A stretch of 64,000 nucleotides of DNA from Halomonas sp. M20 (GCF_020622265.1 NZ_JACNMQ010000001.1:620001-684000), one strand, 5' to 3'. Shown: positions 46,213 to 56,435, counted from the first letter of the stretch. Translations and numbers: made by a program. Notes: generated from the letters alone by a model not told the origin.

Positions 46213-46289
46213 TGAGGGATCGTGAATTTTTTCAGGCTGAGAGTTGAGCCATGCTCAAGGAATGTTCCTGATACGAGGAGGGTAGGGCC

Positions 46290-47660
46290 ATGCTGGACAC
46301 CACGGATCACGCCGTAAGTTCGAATCCTGAGGCAATGGCGCGCAAGGCGCCTGCTACTGCACTCAACCAGCATTACTGGATGCCATTCAGCAGCAACCGG
46401 GATTTTCATGCTAATCCGCGGGTAATCGCGGGGGCGGAAGGGCGCTATTTCATCGACGATCAGGGGCGGCGGCTGTTCGACTCCCTCTCCGGGCTGTGGT
46501 GTTCCGGCGCCGGCCACAATCGCGCCGAAATTCAGCAGGCGGTGGCCAAGCAGCTGGGCAGCCTGGACTATGCGCCGGGCTTTCAAGTGGCCCACCCGCT
46601 GGCGTTCGAGCTTGCCGAAAAGGTTGCCAGCCTGACGCCAAAAGGGCTCGATCATGTGTTTTTCACCGATTCCGGTTCCGAGGCCGCGGATACGTCCATC
46701 AAGATGGCCAAGGCCTACTGGCGACTCAAGGGCAAGCCGGAAAAGACCCGGCTGATCGGCCGCGCCAAGGGGTATCACGGCGTCAACATCGGCGGCACCA
46801 GCCTGGGTGGTATTGGCGGCAATCGCAAGCACTATGGCCAGTTGCTAGACGTCACCCATCTGCCTCACACCCTGCAATCGGACCTGGCCTTCACCCGGGG
46901 TCAGGCTGAGACCGGCGCGGAGCTGGCGGATGCCTTGCTCGAGCAGATCGCCCTGCATGACGCCTCGAGCATCGCTGCGGTGATCGTCGAGCCCATGGCG
47001 GGTTCCGCTGGGGTCATCGTGCCGCCCAAGGGCTATCTCGATCGCCTGTGCGAGATCTGTACTCGGCACGATATCCTGCTGATCTTCGATGAAGTGATCA
47101 CCGCCTTTGGCCGTAGCGGTGCCCGCACCGGGGCCGAAGCCTTCGGCGTCACGCCGGATATCATGAATGTGGCCAAGCAGCTGACCAACGGCGCGGTGCC
47201 CATGGGGTCGGTGATCGCCACGAGCGAGATCTTCGACACCTTCATGCAGGCCGGCGGGCCGGAGCATGCCGTCGAGTTCCCCCACGGCTACACCTACAGC
47301 GGCCATCCGGTGGCCTGTGCCGCGGCGCTGGCGGCGCTGGATCTGCTCGAGCGCGAGGACTTTCCCGCCCAGGTACGGGCCATTGCCCCGGTATTCGAAG
47401 AGAAGCTGCATGCGCTGAAAGGCCGTCCCCATGTGATCGATATCCGCAACTACGGCCTGGCCGGCGCCATTCAGCTGGCGCCCCTTGAAGGCGATCCGAC
47501 ACTGCGCCCTCGCAATGCGCATCTGGCGCTCTGGGAAGCCGGTTTTTACGTGCGCTACGGCGGCGATACCCTCCAGTTCGGCCCGCCGTTCGGCACTACC
47601 CCGGAAGAGCTGGAACGATTGTTCGACGCCGTGGCCACGACCCTCGATAAGCTGAACTGA
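46290..47660 (+). CDS. Class III aminotransferase, beta-alanine/omega-amino acid:pyruvate type
   Basis: A 456-residue PLP enzyme. The pyridoxal Lys is Lys296 in NVAKQLTNGAVPMG. LFDSLSGLWCSGAGHNR, FTDSGSEAADTSIKMAKAYWR and LIFDEVITAFGRSG match omega-amino acid:pyruvate transaminases. With the next gene, a CoA-acylating malonate/methylmalonate semialdehyde dehydrogenase, it would turn beta-alanine (from spermidine or spermine breakdown) into acetyl-CoA. It might also accept putrescine or GABA, since such enzymes are broad. A perfect dyad lies 78 bases upstream. Confidence 0.92.
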   Translation: MLDTTDHAVSSNPEAMARKAPATALNQHYWMPFSSNRDFHANPRVIAGAEGRYFIDDQGRRLFDSLSGLWCSGAGHNRAEIQQAVAKQLGSLDYAPGFQVAHPLAFELAEKVASLTPKGLDHVFFTDSGSEAADTSIKMAKAYWRLKGKPEKTRLIGRAKGYHGVNIGGTSLGGIGGNRKHYGQLLDVTHLPHTLQSDLAFTRGQAETGAELADALLEQIALHDASSIAAVIVEPMAGSAGVIVPPKGYLDRLCEICTRHDILLIFDEVITAFGRSGARTGAEAFGVTPDIMNVAKQLTNGAVPMGSVIATSEIFDTFMQAGGPEHAVEFPHGYTYSGHPVACAAALAALDLLEREDFPAQVRAIAPVFEEKLHALKGRPHVIDIRNYGLAGAIQLAPLEGDPTLRPRNAHLALWEAGFYVRYGGDTLQFGPPFGTTPEELERLFDAVATTLDKLN

Positions 47661-47695
47661 TTCTGCGCCTAACAGCACAAAGACAGGAGACGATA

Positions 47696-49192
47696 ATGGA
47701 GCAGGTTTCGCATTTGATTGGCGGTGAACGCGTAAATGGCGGCAGGACGCTGGAAGTATCCAATCCCTCGACCGGCCAGGCGATTCGCCAACTGGCCTGT
47801 GCCGACACCGCCACCGTGGCGCAGGCAGTAACGGCGGCCAAAGCGGCATTTCCCGCTTGGCGCGATACGCCGCCGGCCAAGCGTGCCCAGGTCATGTTCC
47901 GCTTCAAGCAACTGCTCGAAGAGCACGCTGAACGCCTGGTGCAGCTGGTCAGCGAAGAACATGGCAAGACTCTGGAAGATGCCCTGGGTGAGCTCAAGCG
48001 CGGCATCGAGAACGTCGAATACGCCTGCGGCGTGCCGGAACTGCTCAAGGGCGAGTATTCCCACAACGTGGGGCCCAATATCGATGCCTGGTCCAACTTC
48101 CAGCCATTGGGCGTGGTGGCGGGTATCACACCGTTCAACTTCCCGGCCATGGTGCCGCTGTGGATGTATCCCATGGCCATCGCCTGCGGCAATACCTTTA
48201 TCCTGAAGCCCTCAGAAAAAGACCCGACCTCGTCCCTGGCCATCGCCGAGCTGCTGCAAGAAGCGGGCGCTCCCAAGGGGGTAATGAACGTGGTACACGG
48301 CGATCGCGAAGCGGTGGAAGCACTGCTCGACGCCCCGGACGTCAAGGCGATCTCCTTCGTTGGTTCCACGCCGATTGCCGAGAGCCTCTATGCCCGCGGC
48401 TGCGCCAACGGCAAGCGGGTCCAGGCTTTGGGCGGCGCCAAGAATCATGCCGTGGTGCTGCCGGATGCGGACATCGACAATGCCGCCACGACCCTGATGG
48501 GCGCAGCGTTTGGCAGCTGCGGCGAGCGCTGCATGGCGATTTCCGTGGCGGTATGTGTGGGCGATGACACCGCCGATCGTCTGATCGAGACCCTGCAACC
48601 CAAGATCGCCGAGTTGAAGGTGGGGCCGGGCACCGACAAGGGGCTCGACATGGGGCCGCTGGTTACCAACGAGCATCGCGACAAGGTACTGGGGTATATC
48701 GAGGATGGCCTGCGCTCCGGCGCCGAACTGCTGGCGGATGGGCGAGGCCTGAGCGTGCCCGGCCATGAGGAGGGCTTCTTTCTCGGCGGCTGTCTGTTCG
48801 ATAAGGTGACCCCGGAGATGCGCATCTACCAGGAAGAGATCTTCGGCCCGGTGCTGTGCGTGGTGCGGGTCGAGAGTCTCGATGCCGCCATCGAACTGAT
48901 CAACGCCCACGAATACGGCAACGGTACCTGCCTGTTCACTCGCGACGGCGAGGCGGCCCGACGTTTCGCGGACCGGATCGAGGTGGGCATGGTGGGCATC
49001 AATGTGCCGCTACCGGTGCCGGTGGCCTATCACAGCTTCGGCGGTTGGAAGCGTTCGTTGTTCGGCGATCTGCACGCCTACGGCCCGGACGCGGTGCGCT
49101 TCTACACCCGGCGCAAGGCCGTCTCCCAGCGCTGGGCAGCACCCTTCGAGAAAGCTCATGCGGAGTTCCATTTTCCCTCGGGAGGGAGCTGA
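47696..49192 (+). CDS. mmsA: CoA-acylating methylmalonate/malonate-semialdehyde dehydrogenase
   Basis: A 498-residue aldehyde dehydrogenase that makes acetyl- or propionyl-CoA with NAD and CoA. The active-site region is FGSCGERCMAISVAV; Cys279 of GERCM is the expected nucleophile. Family marks are FQPLGVVAGITPFNFPAMVP, GGAKNHAVVLPDAD and the C-terminal GGWKRSLFGDLHAYG, distinct from hydrolytic ALDHs. It lies 35 bases after the transaminase and probably uses its malonate semialdehyde product. Valine catabolism is the alternative use, but other val genes are absent. Confidence 0.93.
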   Translation: MEQVSHLIGGERVNGGRTLEVSNPSTGQAIRQLACADTATVAQAVTAAKAAFPAWRDTPPAKRAQVMFRFKQLLEEHAERLVQLVSEEHGKTLEDALGELKRGIENVEYACGVPELLKGEYSHNVGPNIDAWSNFQPLGVVAGITPFNFPAMVPLWMYPMAIACGNTFILKPSEKDPTSSLAIAELLQEAGAPKGVMNVVHGDREAVEALLDAPDVKAISFVGSTPIAESLYARGCANGKRVQALGGAKNHAVVLPDADIDNAATTLMGAAFGSCGERCMAISVAVCVGDDTADRLIETLQPKIAELKVGPGTDKGLDMGPLVTNEHRDKVLGYIEDGLRSGAELLADGRGLSVPGHEEGFFLGGCLFDKVTPEMRIYQEEIFGPVLCVVRVESLDAAIELINAHEYGNGTCLFTRDGEAARRFADRIEVGMVGINVPLPVPVAYHSFGGWKRSLFGDLHAYGPDAVRFYTRRKAVSQRWAAPFEKAHAEFHFPSGGS

Positions 49193-49384
49193 TTGAGCCA
49201 GTGAGTCGGCTATGGATGGCCCGTGTCGCTCATTGAGTGAGCGCTTAGTGAATAGGCGCTTGAATTGCAGAAGCGAATCTTCAAGGATTTGCCGGCAAGC
49301 TATCCTGTGTCTGAGAATGTCGTTTGATCCTACTATTTTCCGTTATCCATGAATGGGCTGCGTAACGCACCCCGAGGAGGCGTC

Positions 49385-50755
49385 ATGAGTCACTATCAGG
49401 TCGTTAACCCCGCTACCGGCGAAAATCTCGATACTTATCCTACCGCCACGGACGACCAGGTTCAGCAGGCGATCACCAGCGCGGACAACGCTTATCGCCA
49501 ACTATTGCGCACCACCGATGTGGCCAAGCGGGCGGCGCTTCTCAAGCGCGTAGGGCAGTTGCACGCCGAACGTCGTGAAGAACTCGCGGCCATCATCGTC
49601 AAGGAGATGGGCAAGCCCATCGAGCAGGCGCGGGGTGAAATCGACTTCTGTGTCGATATCTACGATTACTACGCCGATAACGCCGAGACGTTTCTGGCGG
49701 ACGAGCCCATTCCCTCTCCCGCCGGCGGCAAGGCGTTCATTCGCCGCCAGGCGCTGGGGGTGCTCATTGGCATCATGCCGTGGAATTTTCCTTTCTATCA
49801 GGTGGCGCGTTTCGCGGGGCCGAATCTAGTGCTGGGCAATACGATCGTGCTCAAGCATGCGCCGCAGTGTCCTGAGTCCGCGCTGGCTTTGGAAAGTATT
49901 TTCAACGACGCGGGTTTCCCGGAAGGCGCTTACGTCAATGTCTTTGCGACCAACGATCAGGTCGCCGACATCATTGCCGACCCTCGGGTTCAAGGGGTCT
50001 CGTTGACCGGCTCCGAGCGGGCGGGGGCAGCCGTTGCAGAGATCGCGGGTCGACATCTCAAGAAAGTCGTGCTGGAGCTGGGCGGTTCCGATGTCTTCCT
50101 GGTGCTCGATACCGACGATATCGATGGGGTTGTCGAGATGGCCGTGGCGGGGCGTCTGGAAAACAGCGGACAGGCTTGCAACGGCTCCAAGCGCATCCTG
50201 GTGATGGAGGATATCCACGACGAATTCGTCGAGAAGTTCGCTGCCGCCATGGAGAGGATCGAACCAGCCGATCCCACTGACGAAGGCGCTGCGCTAGGCC
50301 CGCTTTCTTCCGCCAATGCGACCGAGACTCTCAAAGGACAGGTGCAAAAGGCGCTTGAGCAGGGAGCCGTGGCGAAGGTGGGCGGAGACGATCCCGAGGG
50401 AAATTTCTTTTCACCGACAGTGCTGACCCAGGTCACCCCGAACATGGATGTCTACCACGAGGAGCTGTTTGGGCCGGTGGCCGTGGTCTACAAGGTGGCG
50501 AGTGCAGAGGAGGCCGTTGAGCTTGCCAACTCGTCGCCATTTGGTCTTGGTTCGATTGTGGTATCGAAAGATCAGGAGAAAGCGCTGCGGGTTGCCGACC
50601 AGCTCGAAGTCGGCATGGTCTTCATCAATGAGGTCGGCGGGGAGGCGGCGGAGTTGCCTTTCGGTGGCGTCAAGCGCAGTGGTTTCGGGAGGGAGCTGGG
50701 TCGCTTCGGTATCGATGAATTCGTCAATAAAAAGCTCATTCGGATAAAGGGCTGA
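49385..50755 (+). CDS. Succinate-semialdehyde dehydrogenase-type aldehyde dehydrogenase (Sad/YneI-like)
   Basis: A 456-residue hydrolytic aldehyde dehydrogenase. The nucleophile is Cys265 (NSGQACNGSKR), and the catalytic Glu is in VVLELGGSD. LGVLIGIMPWNFPFYQVAR, LKHAPQCPES and the C-terminal GGVKRSGFGRELGRFGIDEF are those of E. coli Sad/YneI, which oxidises succinate semialdehyde. In this cluster it fits the last step from GABA to succinate, or the gamma-glutamyl-aminobutyraldehyde step. The start at 49385 has GAGGAGG six bases upstream. It is separated from mmsA by 192 bases with only a weak hairpin. Confidence 0.88.
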   Translation: MSHYQVVNPATGENLDTYPTATDDQVQQAITSADNAYRQLLRTTDVAKRAALLKRVGQLHAERREELAAIIVKEMGKPIEQARGEIDFCVDIYDYYADNAETFLADEPIPSPAGGKAFIRRQALGVLIGIMPWNFPFYQVARFAGPNLVLGNTIVLKHAPQCPESALALESIFNDAGFPEGAYVNVFATNDQVADIIADPRVQGVSLTGSERAGAAVAEIAGRHLKKVVLELGGSDVFLVLDTDDIDGVVEMAVAGRLENSGQACNGSKRILVMEDIHDEFVEKFAAAMERIEPADPTDEGAALGPLSSANATETLKGQVQKALEQGAVAKVGGDDPEGNFFSPTVLTQVTPNMDVYHEELFGPVAVVYKVASAEEAVELANSSPFGLGSIVVSKDQEKALRVADQLEVGMVFINEVGGEAAELPFGGVKRSGFGRELGRFGIDEFVNKKLIRIKG

Positions 50756-50808
50756 GGCTGAATCGTTCTACCTTCGTATCGTTTTGCTGGATGCTTGGTA
50801 TTTTATAC

Positions 50809-50824
50809 TTGACACCCATATGGG
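50809..50824 (+). promoter_or_regulatory. TTGACA box followed by a perfect CCCATATGGG palindrome
   Basis: A consensus -35 hexamer (50809-50814) directly abuts a 10-base palindrome (50815-50824), 160 bases before the PuuB-like gene. No good -10 is found at the right distance, so the call rests on the two motifs alone. The rest of this 230-base gap holds no gene; a small AGTCGC/GCGACT hairpin lies at 50944-50960. Confidence 0.3.
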
Positions 50825-50985
50825 GTCTGGTGCAAGACTGATAGCAAGCATTCAGTGCAACTCTCGATGCAGCCTCGCTTTGAAAAGGACGACAAGCAAT
50901 CGTGTGCAGTCGAAAACGGTCGCAGAATTCAACAACAATATAGAGTCGCATTTGGCGACTTACTTTACTGGACCAGGAAAGTACT

Positions 50986-52278
50986 ATGACGGTTGCATCT
51001 GGACCTTGTCGTCCAGCTTCTTATTACAATGCCAGTGTCGCAGTCACTCTGGCGCCGACACCGCCCTTGGAAGGCGATATCAAGGCCGATGTCTGCGTTA
51101 TCGGGGGCGGCGTAACCGGTTGCTCCACGGCATTGCACCTCGCGGAGCGAGGGTATTCGGTGGTCTTGCTCGAAGCCGGTGAAATCGGCTATGGCGCCTC
51201 GGGCCGCAGTGGCGGGCAGATTTTGCCGGGGTTGGGCACCGAGCTCGAAGTGGTCGAAAAGGCGCTGGGACTCGAACGTGCCCGGGAAATATGGGAAATG
51301 AGCCGCGAGTCGGTACGCCTCACCGAGCAGCTCATAAAGCGCCATGACATTCCTTGCGATCTCACCTGGGGCTATGTCAACGCAGCGATCAAACCCCGCC
51401 ATGTACGCGAGCTGCATGCGTTTCAGGAAAGCATGGCCCAGCGCTATGACTACCATTCGATGACCTTTCTGGAAGGCGACGCTCTGCGCGAGCGGGTCGT
51501 CAGTGACGCCTATCTGGCCGGTCTTCACGATGCGGAAGGCGGCCATCTACATCCTCTCAATTATACCCTCGGATTGGCTCGGGCCGCCCAGCAGGCGGGG
51601 GTTGCCATTCACGAGCACAGTGCCGCTATCACTGTAGAGTGCGGTCAGCCTGCTCGGGTGACTACCGCTCAAGGGCGGGTGAGTGCGGAGTTTGTAGTGG
51701 TGGCTGCGAATGCCTATCTGGGCGGGCTGTTGCCTGAGTTGAGCGGGCGCATCATGCGCGCCGCCAATTACATCGTCACCACCGAACCCTTGAGCGATGA
51801 GCAGGTTGCCCAGGTGCTTCCCCAGAACGACGCGCTATCGGATACCAATTTCGTCCTCGATTACTATCGACTATCCGCGGATAAGCGTCTGATCTATGGC
51901 GGAGAGGTCAGTTACGATGGGCGCGAACCCCGTGCGCTCGAAGCTCGCATGGATGCCAAGATCGCCGGGCTGTTTCCGGTATTGAAGGGCACTAAAATCG
52001 ACTATCGCTGGGGCGGGGATGTCGCCATCACTGTCAATCGTGCGCCGGATTTTGGACGGCTGGACCGCAATGTTCTCTATGCCCAGGGCTACTCGGGGCA
52101 CGGCATGTCTCTGGCCGGGCTTGCCGGTAAACTGTTGAGCGATGCCATTGCCGGCCAGGCCGAGCGCTTCGATGTGTTCGCCGCCATGCCGCATCGCCGC
52201 TTCCCGGGGGGGCGCTTGCTACGCCAGCCGCTACTGGTATTGGCAACCAATTTCTATAAATTGCGGGACCGGTTGTAG
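50986..52278 (+). CDS. FAD-dependent gamma-glutamylpolyamine oxidase, PuuB/PauB-like paralogue
   Basis: A 430-residue D-amino-acid-oxidase-type flavoenzyme. The FAD loop is VIGGGVTGCSTALHLAERG (near residue 37), followed by YGASGRSGGQILPG, DAEGGHLHPLNYTLGLA and the C-terminal YAQGYSGHGMSLAGLAGKL. Such enzymes oxidise gamma-glutamylated putrescine, spermidine or related amines. It is clearly related to, but more divergent from, E. coli PuuB than the second copy at 61861-63150. It stands just ahead of potABCD and the synthetase. Substrate preference cannot be read off. Confidence 0.88.
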   Translation: MTVASGPCRPASYYNASVAVTLAPTPPLEGDIKADVCVIGGGVTGCSTALHLAERGYSVVLLEAGEIGYGASGRSGGQILPGLGTELEVVEKALGLERAREIWEMSRESVRLTEQLIKRHDIPCDLTWGYVNAAIKPRHVRELHAFQESMAQRYDYHSMTFLEGDALRERVVSDAYLAGLHDAEGGHLHPLNYTLGLARAAQQAGVAIHEHSAAITVECGQPARVTTAQGRVSAEFVVVAANAYLGGLLPELSGRIMRAANYIVTTEPLSDEQVAQVLPQNDALSDTNFVLDYYRLSADKRLIYGGEVSYDGREPRALEARMDAKIAGLFPVLKGTKIDYRWGGDVAITVNRAPDFGRLDRNVLYAQGYSGHGMSLAGLAGKLLSDAIAGQAERFDVFAAMPHRRFPGGRLLRQPLLVLATNFYKLRDRL

Positions 52279-52332
52279 GTTCGGGGCGACTTACTTCTCC
52301 GAGACACGACGACAATAACGGGAGAGTAATGC

Positions 52333-53484
52333 ATGAGTCATGCCACCACGGTTGCTAAGACTACCGACCAGGGCGAAACAGAAAGCCGTTCCGATAGTGC
52401 CCCGCAGAGCGACGCAGGTGAGCGCCGAGAGCCTTCCTCCATCGAGCTCAAGGGGCTGCACAAGCGGTTTGGCAAGGACACCGTGGCCCTTGATGATGTC
52501 GATCTGACGATCGAAGCCGGGGAGTTCTTCACGCTGCTCGGGCCTTCTGGCTGCGGCAAGACCACGTTGCTGCGTATGCTTGCCGGCCTTGAAGAGCCCG
52601 ATGCCGGCCATGTCCGTATCGGCGGCCAGGATGTCACCGATATTCCGCCTCACAAGCGTAGCGTCAATACCGTCTTTCAATCCTATGCCCTGTTTCCCCA
52701 TCTCTCGGTGCGCGACAACCTGGCGTTTGGCCTGCGCATGCGTGGGGAGTCGAAAAAGGAGCAGCGGCGCAAGGTGGAGGAGGTTGCCGAGTTCATTCAG
52801 CTGGGGTCCCTGGTCGATCGACCGGTCGATCAGCTCTCCGGAGGGCAGCGGCAGCGGATCGCCCTGGCGCGCGCCTTGATCTGCGAGCCCAATGTACTGC
52901 TGCTGGATGAGCCCTTGTCGGCCCTCGATGCGGGGCTACGGGGACAACTTCAGGTCGAGCTGCAGCGCATCCAGAAGCGCCTGGGCATGACTTTCGTATT
53001 CGTCACCCATGACCAGGACGAGGCCATGGTGATGTCGGATCGCATCGCCGTGCTCGATGGCGGCATCATTCAGCAAGTTGGCTCGCCCATTGAGGTCTAC
53101 GAACATCCACGCAACGCCTTCGTGGCACGCTTCATGGGCCACGACAATCTCTATGCCGTTCGCGCAAGCGGGGAGGACTGGGTGGATACGGAACTTGGTC
53201 GACTGCGACTCGATCCCGCCGAACAGCGTGAGGAACAGGACGGTTGGTTGCTGATTCGCCCAGAGACCCTGGAACTCAATGCAGAGAATCCCGAGAGCTA
53301 TAACCAGCTGCAAGGCAAGGTGATGGAGCGACTCTATCGAGGCAGCCGGGTCGAATATCGCCTGGAAGTGGACGGGGTGACCATGATGGCCACGGCGAGC
53401 AATGTGGGGCAGCGCCTGCTCAATGTCGGCGATCAGGTGACGGTCAGCGTGTGCCCTGACGACTTGGTTCGGGTCGCTTCCTGA
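52333..53484 (+). CDS. potA: Putrescine/spermidine ABC transporter ATP-binding protein
   Basis: A 383-residue ABC ATPase. Walker A is GPSGCGKT at 70-77, signature [15 protein letters not shown], Walker [12 protein letters not shown], and His switch [11 protein letters not shown]-terminal TOBE_2 regulatory domain covers about 290-380. The first 35 residues are a hydrophilic extension rich in Ser, Glu and Asp. The start at 52333 has GGAGAG six bases upstream; an out-of-frame ATG lies four bases earlier. First gene of potABCD, with genes 0-10 bases apart until potD. Confidence 0.94.
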   Translation: MSHATTVAKTTDQGETESRSDSAPQSDAGERREPSSIELKGLHKRFGKDTVALDDVDLTIEAGEFFTLLGPSGCGKTTLLRMLAGLEEPDAGHVRIGGQDVTDIPPHKRSVNTVFQSYALFPHLSVRDNLAFGLRMRGESKKEQRRKVEEVAEFIQLGSLVDRPVDQLSGGQRQRIALARALICEPNVLLLDEPLSALDAGLRGQLQVELQRIQKRLGMTFVFVTHDQDEAMVMSDRIAVLDGGIIQQVGSPIEVYEHPRNAFVARFMGHDNLYAVRASGEDWVDTELGRLRLDPAEQREEQDGWLLIRPETLELNAENPESYNQLQGKVMERLYRGSRVEYRLEVDGVTMMATASNVGQRLLNVGDQVTVSVCPDDLVRVAS

Positions 53485-53494
53485 GGAGACGATA

Positions 53495-54415
53495 ATGGTG
53501 GAATCTTCAAGAACAGCGTCCCGGGGGCGAGGCGTCGTCGGTGAGTCGCAGCACCTGCTTTTCAGTGTGGCGCCCGGGGCCATTTGGATTGTCGTGTTCC
53601 TGGTGTTGCCGAGTCTGTATCTGATGGCGGTTGCCTTCATGACCAATGGTCCCTACGGCCTGCCGCAAATGCCGCTGACTCTGGATTCTTTCGAGCAGTT
53701 GGCAGGCTTTGGTTTCCTGGGATGGAGCCCGGGCAACTTCTATACGCTGTTGCGCTCGCTATGGCAGACCTTGCTGGCAACGGTGCTCGTGGTGATGGTG
53801 GCCTACCCCATCGCCTATTACATCACTACCTGTCGCATGAAATGGCGCGCCATCATGCTGTTGCTGGTCGTGGTGCCGTCCTGGACGAACCAGGTCATTC
53901 GTACCTTTGGCTGGATGAACCTGCTGGCGCCGGGCACGCCACTTTCCGATCTTGCCCAGTGGTTAGGGGTCATTCCTCCCAACATGGGCCTTTATCCCTC
54001 GAATTTTGCCGTCACTCTGGGGCTGGTCTACAACTTCCTTCCGTTCATGGTGCTGCCGCTCTATGCCGCCTTCGAGAAGCTCGATACGGCTCAGGTGCAG
54101 GCCGCTCAGGATCTATACGCCTCCCCGATGCGCACCTTCTGGCACGCGGTCTTTCCTCAGACGCTGCCAGGACTCCTGGCCGGTACGGTATTGGTTGCAA
54201 TCCCGGCCTTCGGCATGTACGTGATTCCCGAACTGCTCGGGGGCGGCAAAGGAATGATGCTTGGGAACCTGGTCGCCAATCAGTTTGCCGGGGGCTCCAA
54301 CTGGCCCTTGGGAGCCGCCGGCGCCATTCTGATGCTGATTGCCACCTTCATTGGCTTGTTCGCCATGCGCCGAATCGGTAAACGCCTGGGCGGCGGCGAA
54401 GAGGTGGTGATATGA
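53495..54415 (+). CDS. potB: Putrescine/spermidine ABC transporter permease (PotB/PotH type)
   Basis: A 306-residue permease with six membrane helices. The first is near residues 25-48, and the binding-protein-dependent transport EAA-like loop is EKLDTAQVQAAQDLYASPMR (about 188-208). VVPSWTNQVIRTFGWMNLL is characteristic of PotB/PotH. It forms the membrane channel with PotC. ATGA overlap with the next permease gene at 54412. The first 25 residues are a polar extension. Confidence 0.93.
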   Translation: MVESSRTASRGRGVVGESQHLLFSVAPGAIWIVVFLVLPSLYLMAVAFMTNGPYGLPQMPLTLDSFEQLAGFGFLGWSPGNFYTLLRSLWQTLLATVLVVMVAYPIAYYITTCRMKWRAIMLLLVVVPSWTNQVIRTFGWMNLLAPGTPLSDLAQWLGVIPPNMGLYPSNFAVTLGLVYNFLPFMVLPLYAAFEKLDTAQVQAAQDLYASPMRTFWHAVFPQTLPGLLAGTVLVAIPAFGMYVIPELLGGGKGMMLGNLVANQFAGGSNWPLGAAGAILMLIATFIGLFAMRRIGKRLGGGEEVVI

Positions 54416-55209
54416 AAAAACGGTCCTTGCAGCGTGGTTTGAACGTTTTCTGGTGGCTGACCCTGGTATTTCTTTATCTACCCCTGGCAGTGGTGGTGTT
54501 CTTCTCCTTCAATGCCGCCAACAGCGCGGCACGTTTTACCGGCTTCTCCTTGCGCTGGTACGAGCGGTTGCTGGGCAACGAGCAGATCATCTCCGCTTTT
54601 TGGAACAGCATGGTGCTGGCGATCGTTTCGGCGGTGCTGGCGCTGGTGATCGGCTGTCTGATCGGCTACGGCATGTATCGCCATCGGCATCGCAAGCTGG
54701 GCTGGCTGATCGTGCTGATCTATCTGCCCATCGTATTGCCGGATATCGTCTTCGGTATCTCGGAGATGGCCTTTTTTGTCTCGATGCATCGCTATACCGG
54801 TCTGCTGCAGCCGGGGCTTATGACCATGATCATTTCCCATGTGACCTTCCAGATTCCCTTCGTGGCGCTGATCGTCTATTCGCGGCTGGTGGGGCTCGAC
54901 CCGACCTTGTTCGAGGCGGCCAAGGATCTTTATGCCACGCCGTTCAAACGCGCCTGGCACTTTCTGCTGCCGACCATCAAGCCGGCGCTGATATCCGCGT
55001 TCTTTCTATCCTTCACGCTGTCCATCGACGACTTCGTGATCAGCTTCTTCACCTCGGGACCGGAAAGCGCCACCTTGCCGATTTATATCTGGGGCGCCAT
55101 CAAGAAAGGGGTGACACCGGAAATCAATGCCATCGCGGCCTTGATGATTGGTGCCGTAGCCATTGCGGCATTGATGAGCCTGTTGTTCAACCGCCAGGGG
55201 CAGCGCTGA
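54412..55209 (+). CDS. potC: Putrescine/spermidine ABC transporter permease (PotC/PotI type)
   Basis: A 265-residue permease with six helices. FLYLPLAVVVFFSFNAANS, YLPIVLPDIVFGISEM, the EAA loop GLDPTLFEAAKDLYATPFK and the C-terminal SFTLSIDDFVISFFTSGP are PotC/PotI signatures. It pairs with the PotB-like protein, whose stop overlaps its start. An 89-base gap separates it from the binding-protein gene, long enough for an internal promoter or a stability element. Confidence 0.93.
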   Translation: MKKRSLQRGLNVFWWLTLVFLYLPLAVVVFFSFNAANSAARFTGFSLRWYERLLGNEQIISAFWNSMVLAIVSAVLALVIGCLIGYGMYRHRHRKLGWLIVLIYLPIVLPDIVFGISEMAFFVSMHRYTGLLQPGLMTMIISHVTFQIPFVALIVYSRLVGLDPTLFEAAKDLYATPFKRAWHFLLPTIKPALISAFFLSFTLSIDDFVISFFTSGPESATLPIYIWGAIKKGVTPEINAIAALMIGAVAIAALMSLLFNRQGQR

Positions 55210-55298
55210 ATGTCCTTGGCAGTGCAAAACGATAGACGATGCAAAGTGAGATGTAATGTAAACCGAAGGCCCATTTTGATTTGAAGGGGAGCAACACA

Positions 55299-56360
55299 AT
55301 GAAAACAATGACCACGATTGCCACCGCGCTAGGAAGTCTTCTTCTGATCAGCAGCGTACAGGCTCAGGAAAACAAGCTGTACGTGTTCAACTGGACTCAG
55401 TACATGGACCCGGAGATCATCACGGCGTTCGAGGACAAATATGGCGTCGAGGTGGTTCAGAACTACTACAACTCCCTGCCGGAGATGTTTGCCAAGCTCA
55501 ATACCGGCGGCGTTTCCCAGTACGATATCATCGTGCCCTCCAACTACTATGTGCCGCGTCTGATCGAGACCGGTCTGGTGCAAAAGCTCGACAAGTCCAA
55601 GATCCCGAATCTGGACAACATCATGGAGCAGTTCGACGACCCCAGCTACGACGAAGGAGCGGTCTACTCCGCGCCTTACCAGTGGGGTGTCTCTGGCTTG
55701 GTCTACAACGCTGCAACCTTCCCGGATGCGCCCAAGAGCTGGTCGTTGATGTTCGATCCCGAAGTCAATCCCAACCATCCCTTTGCTTTGATGGGAGACG
55801 GGCAGATAAACATGGGCGCTGCCTGTGCCTATCTCGGTCATGGTTATGACTGTACCGATGTGGAAGCCTGGAAAGAGAGCGCCAAGCTATTGCTTGAGAC
55901 CAAGAATCGCGAGCGCTTCAGTGGTTTCGTCGACGGCACGCCGTCCTTGCAGCAGCTTGCCCGAGGCGTGTCCCATGCGGCAATGACCTATAACGGCGAC
56001 TATCTGTTCTACAAGGATGAGAACCCGGACTCCTTCAAGGACATCGAGTTCATGATTCCCGACGAAGGCACCGAGAAGTGGGTGGATGTCATGATGATCC
56101 CTTCCAAGGCTCCCAATGTGGATATGGCGCACAACTTCATCAACTTCATTCTCGATGCAAAAGTCGGCGCCCAGCTCTCCAACTACAACTACTACGCCAG
56201 CCCCAACGAAGCAGCCAAGCCGCATCTGGATGAAGTGCTGACCAAGCCTCCGGTACAGCCCAGTGAAGACGACATGGAGCGCCTTGAGTTTACGCCCAGC
56301 CTGAAAGGTCAACAGCTTCAGACGTTTACGCAGTTGTGGAACGAGGTCCAATCCCGTTGA
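55299..56360 (+). CDS. potD: Periplasmic polyamine-binding protein (PotD/PotF/Spu type)
   Basis: A 353-residue soluble binding protein. The signal peptide is residues 1-22, cleaved after SVQA, with no lipobox. The mature protein begins QENKLYVFNWTQYMDPE, the polyamine-binding-protein hallmark with the aromatic-box Trp/Tyr. IIVPSNYYVPRLIETGLVQ, YQWGVSGLVYN and DGTPSLQQLARGVSHAAMTY follow. Which polyamine it prefers cannot be decided. The RBS AAGGGG sits about 10 bases before the ATG. A close paralogue is encoded at 59574. Confidence 0.93.
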   Translation: MKTMTTIATALGSLLLISSVQAQENKLYVFNWTQYMDPEIITAFEDKYGVEVVQNYYNSLPEMFAKLNTGGVSQYDIIVPSNYYVPRLIETGLVQKLDKSKIPNLDNIMEQFDDPSYDEGAVYSAPYQWGVSGLVYNAATFPDAPKSWSLMFDPEVNPNHPFALMGDGQINMGAACAYLGHGYDCTDVEAWKESAKLLLETKNRERFSGFVDGTPSLQQLARGVSHAAMTYNGDYLFYKDENPDSFKDIEFMIPDEGTEKWVDVMMIPSKAPNVDMAHNFINFILDAKVGAQLSNYNYYASPNEAAKPHLDEVLTKPPVQPSEDDMERLEFTPSLKGQQLQTFTQLWNEVQSR

Positions 56361-56435
56361 GGAAACACTGAGTAAAGGCCTGTGCGCCTTGTTCGTGACG
56401 TCGCCCGTCTATTTATCGGCGTTCCCTCGAGAACA

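Noticed and set aside
46845-47849. Minus-strand ORF of 334 codons
   Set aside because: Antisense to the transaminase and mmsA genes, composition typical of a shadow frame.
50815-50825. CATATGGGGTC shared with 58309-58319, possibly a second REP copy
   Set aside because: Only about 11 bases match and no complementary GTCTGACCCC arm follows at 50815; likely chance.
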